In this document: piece after piece, positions 6,045 through 10,672 of the stretch | How the letters are laid out: each line of letters begins with the position of its first letter | Numbering within the stretch: position 1 is the first letter of the stretch | Source: DATAAM01 sp036260075 | GTDB lineage: Bacteria; Actinomycetota; Acidimicrobiia; Acidimicrobiales; JAHWLA01 | Length of the DNA: 10,672 nt | Reading direction: 5' to 3' | NCBI GenBank assembly: GCA_036260075.1 | Contig: DATAAM010000153.1 | Coordinates: 1 to 10,672 of the forward strand | Notes under the pieces: model-generated | The model's input: the letters and a program-made list of their open reading frames with translations, nothing else | What the model was told of the DNA's origin: nothing | Database searches by the model: none | Program-made: the position numbers and the translations under genes

Positions 6045-6824
6045 TTGTTTCCGCGCGTCGCGCTCGCTGCCGCCGTCGCTTCCGTGGCCCTCCTCGCGCC
6101 TGCGTCGCCCGCCGGCGCCATCGCCAACGGCCGGGCCGACGGGCAGGACCATCCCAACGTCGGCGCCTTGATCGCCGAGTGGCGCACGCCGGGCCAGAAG
6201 GAGATCCTCTGCTCCGGCACCCTGATCGCTCCCCGGGTGTTCCTCACCGCTGCCCACTGCACCTCGTACCTGGAGTCGCTCGGCATCGCGCGCGTCTGGG
6301 TCACCTTCGACGCGACCTACGACTCGAGGTCGACGTTGGTGGCGGGCACGATGCACACCGAACCCGAGTACCGCCGCAGGCAGGGCGACCCCCACGACCT
6401 CGCCGTCGTCGTCCTCGAGCGCGACATCGCCGGCGTTGCACTGGCGCAGCTCCCCACGGCGGGCGCCTTCGACGACATGGACCTGCGGGGGCAGACGTTC
6501 ACTGCCGTCGGCTACGGCAAGCACGAGCCCACAAGGGAGGACGGGGGCAAGCCCACGCAGACGGCGCCGCTCGTCCGCGAGCAGGCCACTGCGTCGTTCA
6601 CGACCTCCACCGCGACGTGGCTGAAGATGTCGCAGAACGACGCCCACGGCTGGGGCGGCACCTGCAAGGGCGACTCCGGCGGGCCGAACTTCCTGGGCTC
6701 CTCCAACCTGCTCGCCGCCACGACCATCACCGGCGACACGTACTGCAAGGCCACCAACGTGGCCTACCGGCTGGACACCCCCTCGGCCCGCCGCTTCCTC
6801 GGGCGCTACGTCGACCTCCCCTGA
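6045..6824 (+). CDS. secreted trypsin-family (S1) serine protease
   Basis: A 259-residue protein. The start is TTG 6045-6047, with AAGGAG at 6033-6038 six bases upstream; the in-frame extension to 5862 has no such site and would precede the signal peptide. Residues 1-25 form a Sec signal peptide (basic start, VALAAAVASVALLAPASPAGA) with a likely cut after Ala25. The catalytic triad is His71 (LTAAHC), Asp118 (DPHDLAVVVL) and Ser211 (CKGDSGGP). Cys56-Cys72 and Cys207-Cys234 should be disulfides. The position equivalent to Asp189 of trypsin is Gly205, so specificity is not for Arg/Lys and is more elastase-like. There is no pro-peptide: cleavage after Ala25 would directly give the N-terminus IANG, the equivalent of IVGG in mature proteases. 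It is an exported hydrolase; the target is unknown. Confidence 0.92.
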   Translation: MFPRVALAAAVASVALLAPASPAGAIANGRADGQDHPNVGALIAEWRTPGQKEILCSGTLIAPRVFLTAAHCTSYLESLGIARVWVTFDATYDSRSTLVAGTMHTEPEYRRRQGDPHDLAVVVLERDIAGVALAQLPTAGAFDDMDLRGQTFTAVGYGKHEPTREDGGKPTQTAPLVREQATASFTTSTATWLKMSQNDAHGWGGTCKGDSGGPNFLGSSNLLAATTITGDTYCKATNVAYRLDTPSARRFLGRYVDLP

Positions 6825-6857
6825 GCCCCGTCACTGCTCGTCCGCGCCCGTCGCCCC

Positions 6858-6863
6858 TAGGGT
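6858..6863 (+). promoter_or_regulatory. -10 box of the DUF998 gene (leaderless)
   Basis: TAGGGT fits the actinobacterial -10 pattern TAnnnT and ends 6 bases before ATG 6870, so a transcript would start at the initiation codon. There is no Shine-Dalgarno sequence, which agrees with leaderless expression. No convincing -35 is seen. Confidence 0.4.
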
Positions 6864-6869
6864 CGGTGC

Positions 6870-7466
6870 ATGGCAGTCGGCGGGGTGATCGGGCCGATCG
6901 CGTTCGTGCTCGCATGGGCGGTGCTCGGTGAGGTGACCGACGGCTTCTCGCACCGGCACGACGCCATCAGCGACCTCGCCGCCGACGGCGCGTCGACGCA
7001 GCCCGCCATGACGGCCGCCCTCCTGGTGCTCGGCGTGGGGATGGTGCTGTTCGGGAATGCCCTGCGGACGGCATTGCGGCCGTTGGCGGGCACCGCCGCC
7101 GTCGTGGCGGGGATCGCCGACATCGGCGTCGCCGCCTTCCCGGTGGGCGCCGGGGTCGACCGCATCCACGGCGACGTGGCCACCGTGGCCTACATCGCGA
7201 CGGTCGCCACTCCGCTCCTCGCCGTACGCCCGTACGCGGCTCGCGGTCGCCGGGCGCAGGCAGGCTTCGCCGCCGTGGCTGCGCTCGTCACGCTCGCTTG
7301 CGTGATCGGCATGCGGTACGGATCGGACTTCGGCCTGTGGCAGCGCGTGGGGCTGACGGCCTCGCACCTGTGGATCGCGGTCACCGCACTCACGATCGCC
7401 GTGAACAAGGCGAGGGCCGTGCCGGGAAGCGGAGAGAACCGAGGCCCTTGCGGCGGGGTGCTCTGA
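6870..7466 (+). CDS. DUF998 family membrane protein
   Basis: A 198-residue integral membrane protein with about six hydrophobic segments (roughly 4-20, 45-65, 72-92, 102-120, 130-148, 156-178). Family features are SHRHDAISDLAADG (27-40) after the first segment, GIADIGVAAFPVGAGVDRIHGDVATVAY (81-108) with the conserved His100, and GLWQRVGL (155-162). DUF998 proteins are uncharacterised multi-pass membrane proteins. The length is typical and nothing is missing. It starts 45 bp after the protease stop and appears to have its own leaderless promoter. The last 20 residues (RAVPGSGENRGPCGGVL) are a hydrophilic tail. Confidence 0.85.
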   Translation: MAVGGVIGPIAFVLAWAVLGEVTDGFSHRHDAISDLAADGASTQPAMTAALLVLGVGMVLFGNALRTALRPLAGTAAVVAGIADIGVAAFPVGAGVDRIHGDVATVAYIATVATPLLAVRPYAARGRRAQAGFAAVAALVTLACVIGMRYGSDFGLWQRVGLTASHLWIAVTALTIAVNKARAVPGSGENRGPCGGVL

Positions 7467-7473
7467 ACCCCGA

Positions 7474-7559
7474 CGGCAGACGCGCTCGGCGACGCCCAAA
7501 AGTTGCCGCCGAGGATCCCGCGGACGTCCTCGTCGCGGCAGCTCGGCCAAACTGCGCAG
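7474..7559 (-). pseudogene. degraded C-terminal fragment resembling an M19 (renal) dipeptidase
   Basis: On the minus strand, pieces in two frames together read like the end of a peptidase M19 protein. LRSLAEL (from 7559) is followed, out of frame, by RDEDVRGILGGNF (7537-7499), and then, after a run of four T where a fifth would restore frame, by LGVAERV. Family members typically end with something like YSDEDIRKILGGNFLRVxxxV. No start, catalytic region or intact frame exists, so this is at best a relic. The rest of the stretch 7467-7741 shows no gene, only the promoter of the next gene at its end. Confidence 0.35.
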
Positions 7560-7741
7560 GCGCCACGAAGTTCCGTGTCAGCACGCGCAACATCCTTCTC
7601 TCCTGGCGACTTCGTACTGGGTTCTGGCACCACGACTCCGTGCACGACCAAAAGACGAGCGCCTTTGCAGTTCCTCCCGGGGAACGCGTTTCTCAGGGTG
7701 CCTTCATGACGGCTCTGGCGCGACCGCCGTGGTCCAGCTGG

Positions 7742-7772
7742 TTGACACGATGTCGTCGCCCGCTCGTATAGC
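7742..7772 (+). promoter_or_regulatory. promoter of secreted paralog 1
   Basis: TTGACA (7742-7747), 19 nt, TATAGC (7767-7772). The same elements with the same spacing precede the two other paralogs, within a longer conserved context TGACACGA...CTCGT...ATAG. The start of transcription should be near 7779. Confidence 0.65.
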
Positions 7773-7880
7773 TGTATGAAGGCCTTTGTACGCGCGCCGG
7801 CGTCAGAGCCGGAGGCCGGGAAGCTCGACGTTCGTCGGATTCGTCCTTCCTTACTGCGACCGAAGCGAAAGGACAGACGA
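7773..7880 (+). promoter_or_regulatory. structured 5' leader of secreted paralog 1
   Basis: The leader is about 100 nt. GAAGG (7778-7782) can pair with CCTTC (7845-7849), enclosing a hairpin CCGGC/GCCGG (7797-7801 with 7808-7812) and CGAC-GTTC-GTCG (7826-7837). The ribosome binding site GAAAGGA (7867-7873) lies outside the enclosing stem. The sequence is more diverged than the other two leaders but keeps the length and the order of elements. An in-frame ATG at 7776 is within this leader and is not the start. Confidence 0.5.
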
Positions 7881-8498
7881 ATGAGAAGGCATCTCGCGCT
7901 GCTGCTGTCGGCGGCACTGACGGCCACGCCGGGAGCGCTCACGTCAGTGGCGCCCGCCCATGCCAGTGGTGTCTGTTCCGGTCTCGGCACGATGAGCGTG
8001 GGTGGGGCCGGCCTCTTCTTCCCCGGCGCCGTGCACCAGGGGGGCCCGACACTGACCATCCAGGCCACGCCGCAGACGCTGCCGTTCAACCTGTCGTTCA
8101 GCCTGGCCAACACGTGCGCACCGAATCCCGCCAAAGGCTTCTCTGCCGGAGGGATGGTGTCCGGCTGGTGTGGCCACACCTGGGGCCAAGGGATCACCGG
8201 GCACGGGTACCGCTTCGCCTGGGTGCAAGCCGGCCCCCTGCTGCTGCTGACAGGAGCGCTGGAAGGCAAACTCACGATGGTCCCGGACATCCTCGCGGGC
8301 CAGAGCTGCGCCACCGGGGCCTTAGGCTTCGTGGTGAGCGGATCCGTCACCAAGGTGACGTGCACGACAAAGAGCAAGACAAGCCATTTAACAGCGGTTC
8401 CGGGGACGCACCAGTTAGTCGGGAACCCCGCCACCCACGTGACAGTCCCGGACGGCAGCTACCACACATGGACGAAGGCCTGCGCGGGCGTGTTATGA
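7881..8498 (+). CDS. secreted six-cysteine protein, paralog 1 of 3 (unknown family)
   Basis: A 205-residue protein. ATG 7881 follows GAAAGGA by 7 bases and matches the starts of both paralogs (MRR-). Residues 1-28 are a Sec signal peptide ending AHA. The mature part has exactly six Cys: 32, 79, 97, 143, 161 and 201. Motifs shared by all three paralogs are NTCAPN (77-82), GWCGHTWGQGIT (95-106), GQSCATGAL (140-148) and YHTWTKACAGVL (194-205). A hydrophobic stretch, PLLLLTGALEG, lies between Cys97 and Cys143. There is no lipobox and no clear membrane anchor, so it is likely released or wall-associated and disulfide-bonded. It contains four TTA codons (Leu148, 170, 179, 205). I do not recognise a characterised family; the pattern recalls unnamed exported actinobacterial proteins. 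Confidence 0.85.
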   Translation: MRRHLALLLSAALTATPGALTSVAPAHASGVCSGLGTMSVGGAGLFFPGAVHQGGPTLTIQATPQTLPFNLSFSLANTCAPNPAKGFSAGGMVSGWCGHTWGQGITGHGYRFAWVQAGPLLLLTGALEGKLTMVPDILAGQSCATGALGFVVSGSVTKVTCTTKSKTSHLTAVPGTHQLVGNPATHVTVPDGSYHTWTKACAGVL

Positions 8499-8511
8499 AC
8501 GAGCTCCCCCG

Positions 8512-8542
8512 GTGACACGACGCCGCTTCTCGTTCGTATAGG
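8512..8542 (+). promoter_or_regulatory. promoter of secreted paralog 2
   Basis: GTGACA (8512-8517), 19 nt, TATAGG (8537-8542). It begins only 13 bp after the stop of paralog 1, and no terminator hairpin is seen between them, so some read-through from paralog 1 is possible. Confidence 0.65.
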
Positions 8543-8650
8543 AGGGTAAGGCCTCGGAGCAACGCCAGTGCCACCGAGGGGGGCTCGGACAGCGGGGGAA
8601 GCCGTCGGACTCGGCCTTGGATGAATGACGTCCGAGAGAAAGGACCGACG
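8543..8650 (+). promoter_or_regulatory. structured 5' leader of secreted paralog 2
   Basis: AAGGCC (8548-8553) pairs with GGCCTT (8613-8618) around a hairpin CCGAG-GGGGG-CTCGG (8574-8588). In addition CTCGGAC (8584-8590) is complementary to GTCCGAG (8630-8636), which directly precedes the ribosome binding site AAAGGA (8639-8644). The hairpin and this long-range pairing exclude each other, so two alternative folds exist on paper. Confidence 0.5.
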
Positions 8651-9289
8651 ATGAGACGTCGACTTGCTGTACTCCTCGCGACGACGCTGGTCATCGCGAC
8701 GCTCGGGATGCTGCCGTCACCTCCACCGGCTTCGGCCACAATGTGCGTCGGGCAAGGTACCGCCAACACTGGGGCGCCGTTCTACTACCCGGGCACTCCC
8801 ACAGTCACGACATCGCCGAGCAGCGTCGCGGTCAACCTGCAAGTGGGGCCCGCGTACACCAGCTTCTCGTTCTCGATGACGCTCGGCACATGTGCGCCCA
8901 ATCTCGCCGAGACACTGAGCGCCATCGGACAGGTGTCCGGCTGGTGCGGTCACGCCTGGGGGAGCGGGGTGACCAACAGCGGCCACCGCGTGGTCATCCT
9001 CATCGTGGGCAATACCATCGTCTACACAGGCGGGCTCGCCGGGATCGGCACGATCATGGCGAATGCGCTCGCCGGGGAGAGCTGCGTGACCGGAGCCTTA
9101 AGCTTCATCGTGGTCAGCGCCTTAATCTTATTGAACTGCCAGATCCACAAGACGAAGACGAGTTCCTTAACCTTCGTCCCAGGATTCTGGACATTAACAA
9201 CGGTGTTATCGAGGTCCTTCCACTTCGGGTGGTCCGGAGGCAACTACCACGAGTGGAAGAAGGTGTGCATCGGCTTCGTCTTACCGTGA
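8651..9289 (+). CDS. secreted six-cysteine protein, paralog 2 of 3 (unknown family)
   Basis: A 212-residue protein. ATG 8651 follows AAAGGA by 6 bases; the in-frame ATG at 8621 lies in the conserved leader and is rejected. The signal peptide covers residues 1-29 (ends ASA). The six Cys are 32, 81, 99, 145, 163 and 206. The spacing from second to fifth (18, 46, 18) is identical to the other two copies. Motifs are GTCAPN (79-84), GWCGHAWGSGVT (97-108), GESCVTGAL (142-150) and YHEWKKVCIGFVLP (199-212). It differs from paralogs 1 and 3 in a more hydrophobic core (VVILIVGNTIVYTGG and FIVVSALILLNC) and in ending FVLP rather than GVL. It has seven TTA codons (Leu150, 158, 160, 173, 182, 186, 211). 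A 10-bp hairpin follows the stop. Function unknown. Confidence 0.85.
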   Translation: MRRRLAVLLATTLVIATLGMLPSPPPASATMCVGQGTANTGAPFYYPGTPTVTTSPSSVAVNLQVGPAYTSFSFSMTLGTCAPNLAETLSAIGQVSGWCGHAWGSGVTNSGHRVVILIVGNTIVYTGGLAGIGTIMANALAGESCVTGALSFIVVSALILLNCQIHKTKTSSLTFVPGFWTLTTVLSRSFHFGWSGGNYHEWKKVCIGFVLP

Positions 9290-9295
9290 GCTGAG

Positions 9296-9326
9296 GGCGG
9301 GGGCGGCCCGGAGCGTCGCCCCCGCC
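9296..9326 (+). terminator. hairpin terminator after paralog 2
   Basis: GGCGGGGGCG (9296-9305) and CGCCCCCGCC (9317-9326) form a perfect 10-bp GC stem with an 11-nt loop, six bases after the stop of paralog 2 and 14 bp before the next promoter. No T-tract follows, as is common for actinobacterial terminators. Confidence 0.6.
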
Positions 9327-9339
9327 TCGCCCCGCGACG

Positions 9340-9370
9340 GTGACACGATCGGCTCGTTCGTTCGTATAGA
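9340..9370 (+). promoter_or_regulatory. promoter of secreted paralog 3
   Basis: GTGACA (9340-9345), 19 nt, TATAGA (9365-9370). It shares GGTGACACGA and CTCGTTCG...TATAG with the promoter of paralog 2. Confidence 0.65.
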
Positions 9371-9477
9371 GAAGGTGAAGGCCCCGCATCAACGCAGCAC
9401 CACCGAGGGGGCTCGGACGACCGGGGGGATCGTCGGACTCGGCCTTCGCTTGACCGACTCGAGCGAAAGGAACTGCC
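9371..9477 (+). promoter_or_regulatory. structured 5' leader of secreted paralog 3
   Basis: GAAGGCC (9377-9383) pairs with GGCCTTC (9441-9447). Inside are two hairpins: CCGAG-GGGG-CTCGG (9403-9416) and GACGA/TCGTC (9416-9420 with 9430-9434, extendable by CC/GG). The ribosome binding site AAAGGA (9466-9471) is downstream of the enclosing stem. Of the three leaders this one shows the complete stem plan most clearly. Confidence 0.55.
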
Positions 9478-10158
9478 ATGAGACGTCGACGTCGTCTTGC
9501 CGCGCTGTTGGCAACGGCGCTCACCGCATCCACTCTCGCGGTGCTCGCCACCGCCCAGCCCGCCGCAGCCACACAGGTGTGCGCAGGCGCGGGAACAGCG
9601 GTTGTGGGCTCGCCCGGCCTGTTCTACCCCGGGGCGGCGACAGTGACATTCGGAACAGGAACACACACAACGACGACAACCATCGCCCACATCTGGCCGA
9701 AGTTACTGGTGTTCGCCTTCAGCTTCGCGGGCGGGATCGGCACATGCGCTCCCAACGTGACCAAGGGTCTGAGCGCCGCTGGGCAGGTGGCCGGATGGTG
9801 CGGCCACTCGTGGGGCACCGGCATCACCAACAACGGGTTCAGGTTCGCCTGGGTGAGTGCGGGCAGCATGTTGCTCATCACAGGTGGGCTTGTCGGTGTG
9901 ATCAACGCCGTCCCGAACGCGCTCGCCGGCGAAAGCTGCACGTCCGGGGCCTTAAACTTCCTCGTCACCGGGGCAGTGGTGAAAGTGCACTGCACATTCG
10001 CCAAGACAAAGACAGACACATTAATCATCTTCCCGCGGCAGGAATTCTTAACGACAACACCGTACCCACCGCCCTTCACAGGCTTACTCAATACGCATCT
10101 CATTATTCCTGAGGGCAATTATCACGTCTGGTACAAGCTCTGCGCTGGCGTGTTATAG
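9478..10158 (+). CDS. secreted six-cysteine protein, paralog 3 of 3 (unknown family)
   Basis: A 226-residue protein, the longest copy. ATG 9478 follows AAAGGA by 6 bases. The signal peptide covers residues 1-31 (MRRRRRL start, ends AAA). The six Cys are 35, 90, 108, 154, 172 and 222. Motifs are GTCAPN (88-93), GWCGHSWGTGIT (106-117), RFAWVSAGSMLLITGGLVG (122-140), GESCTSGAL (151-159) and YHVWYKLCAGVL (215-226). The extra length comes from a Thr-rich insert (FGTGTHTTTTTI, 58-69) before Cys2 and a Pro/Thr-rich loop (TTTPYPPPFTG, 192-202) between Cys5 and Cys6. It has six TTA codons (Leu76, 159, 182, 191, 203, 226). The last 100 bases are more AT-rich than the flanks. No transmembrane anchor is seen after the signal peptide. 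Function unknown. Confidence 0.85.
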   Translation: MRRRRRLAALLATALTASTLAVLATAQPAAATQVCAGAGTAVVGSPGLFYPGAATVTFGTGTHTTTTTIAHIWPKLLVFAFSFAGGIGTCAPNVTKGLSAAGQVAGWCGHSWGTGITNNGFRFAWVSAGSMLLITGGLVGVINAVPNALAGESCTSGALNFLVTGAVVKVHCTFAKTKTDTLIIFPRQEFLTTTPYPPPFTGLLNTHLIIPEGNYHVWYKLCAGVL

Positions 10159-10309
10159 ATCGCGGCTTGCCATCCAGACGAGGCGCACCAGCCGGCCATC
10201 ACGATGCTCGTCACCGGCCGCTTCGCCTGCATCGCGGCACCGAGCGTGCCGGCGGGCGAAGGTCGCTCCAGTGGGTCCCCGACCACCTGACCGCCGGCCG
10301 CTTAACACG
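10159..10309. other. intergenic stretch without an assignable gene
   Basis: The frame of paralog 3 continues after its TAG for 43 codons with high third-position GC, to a TGA at 10288-10290. The opposite strand also reads open with coding-like bias. Neither reading has a good start signal or a recognisable family, so I leave it as possible gene debris. Confidence 0.3.
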
Positions 10310-10341
10310 AGGAGAGCCGGTGCTCTCGCACCGGCTCTCCT
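10310..10341 (+). terminator. perfect 14-bp hairpin terminator downstream of the paralog cluster
   Basis: AGGAGAGCCGGTGC (10310-10323) and GCACCGGCTCTCCT (10328-10341) pair perfectly around a TCTC loop and are followed by the T-rich GGTTGTTCGTT. It lies 152 bp after the stop of paralog 3 and is the likely end of its transcript. Confidence 0.8.
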
Positions 10342-10436
10342 GGTTGTTCGTTGGTGGCGGGGGCCAGATATCGCCGTTGACTACACCCTCCGTCGAGGTC
10401 GAGGCCGCCCTCGTCCTCGGACGTTAACGGGGGGTT

Positions 10437-10672
10437 CTAGTCGCACGAAAGGCGTCGGACGTCCTTCAGTGTGCATCCACGCTCAGCACCGACGAGCGGG
10501 TTCCAGCAGGTGATCGAGATCCCGTGAGGAACAACCTCGCCCGCGGAGTTGCTGGCGATGGAGGCGTCGGCGCCCGAAGCACGCGTAACCGCAGGTCGTA
10601 GCCGGTGATGTTGCGCCCCTGTCGCGAATCTGTGGCGGACCGGGGCCGGACGCGACGAGGGCGGGAGAAATC
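10437..10672 (-). pseudogene. possible 3' end of a minus-strand gene, apparently frameshifted (unknown product)
   Basis: On the minus strand a frame with high third-position GC runs from about 10565 to the TAG at 10437-10439. It encodes SGADASIASNSAGEVVPHGI and then ITCWNPLV...GCTLKDVRRLSCD, with three Cys. Further upstream the coding-like frame is a different one (GRNITGYDLRLR, about 10615-10580), so a single missing base near 10570-10580 would join them. The gene runs off the window. I do not recognise it; the Cys pattern hints at an exported protein. The remaining stretch 10342-10436 shows nothing else. Confidence 0.3.

Noticed and set aside
7776..7880. N-terminal extension of paralog 1 from ATG 7776
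   Set aside because: It would begin within the -10/transcription start area, lacks a ribosome binding site and would bury the signal peptide; the other two paralogs start at the equivalent of 7881.
7190..8434. 414-codon minus-strand frame across the DUF998 end and paralog 1
   Set aside because: It is the antisense of two supported genes. Only the short dipeptidase-like piece near 7500 within it is worth keeping.
7742..10158. CRISPR array or transposon-type repeats from the recurring blocks
   Set aside because: The repeats are about 0.8 kb apart, are diverged gene copies with their promoters, and have no spacer pattern, terminal inverted repeats or transposase.
7881..10158. Lipoproteins
   Set aside because: The first Cys follows the signal cleavage site by 3-4 residues, but no L-x-x-C lipobox precedes it in any of the three.

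Overview
The window is high-GC bacterial DNA that reads like a chromosome segment of an actinomycete. An F420-dependent luciferase-like oxidoreductase, a TIGR03084/maleylpyruvate-isomerase-type protein, a DUF2231 membrane protein, a WHG-domain TetR and two apparently leaderless promoters all point to Actinomycetota. A class such as Acidimicrobiia is possible, but that is only inference. No tRNA, rRNA, insertion sequence, phage gene or CRISPR array was seen.

Layout. (1) 1-1749, minus strand: a conserved actinobacterial protein, a DUF2231 membrane protein and, after a nested palindrome, the 5' part of a TIGR03557-type F420-dependent oxidoreductase that leaves the window. (2) 1831-2313, plus: a GNAT acetyltransferase, separated by a strong hairpin from (3) a carotenoid-oxygenase (RPE65-like) gene on the minus strand, 2397-3689. 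This gene is divergent from a TetR regulator (3733-4320) across 43 bp that hold a dyad operator and a TTGACA-17-CAGGAT promoter. The TetR gene overlaps a TIGR03084 gene (4313-5065), so regulator, oxygenase and TIGR03084 protein look like one regulated module. (4) msrB on the minus strand (5062-5484) shares its stop codon bases with the TIGR03084 gene. Upstream of msrB lies a small membrane or secreted protein whose frame looks broken. (5) A secreted trypsin-family protease starts at a TTG codon (6045) behind a FliA/WhiG-like promoter, followed by a DUF998 membrane protein (6870-7466).

(6) The most unusual part is 7742-10158: three tandem paralogous genes for secreted proteins of 205, 212 and 226 residues that I do not recognise. 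Each has a signal peptide and six cysteines, with identical spacing between cysteines 2 and 5 (18, 46, 18) and the shared motifs TCAPN, GWCGHxWGxG and YHxWxKxC. Each has its own copy of the same promoter ((T/G)TGACA, 19 nt, TATAG) and a leader of almost the same length (113-114 nt from TATA to the ATG) with a shared stem plan. The three genes carry 17 TTA leucine codons. Four of these fall at the same aligned positions in all three genes, although TTA is otherwise very rare in such high-GC DNA. This looks like a co-regulated family of exported disulfide-rich proteins, possibly controlled at the RNA and rare-codon levels.

(7) The flanks of this cluster are degraded or uncertain. A fragment resembling the C-terminus of an M19 dipeptidase lies at 7474-7559 on the minus strand. 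Downstream of the third paralog there is a perfect 14-bp terminator hairpin (10310-10341) and then the possible frameshifted 3' end of a minus-strand gene running off the window.
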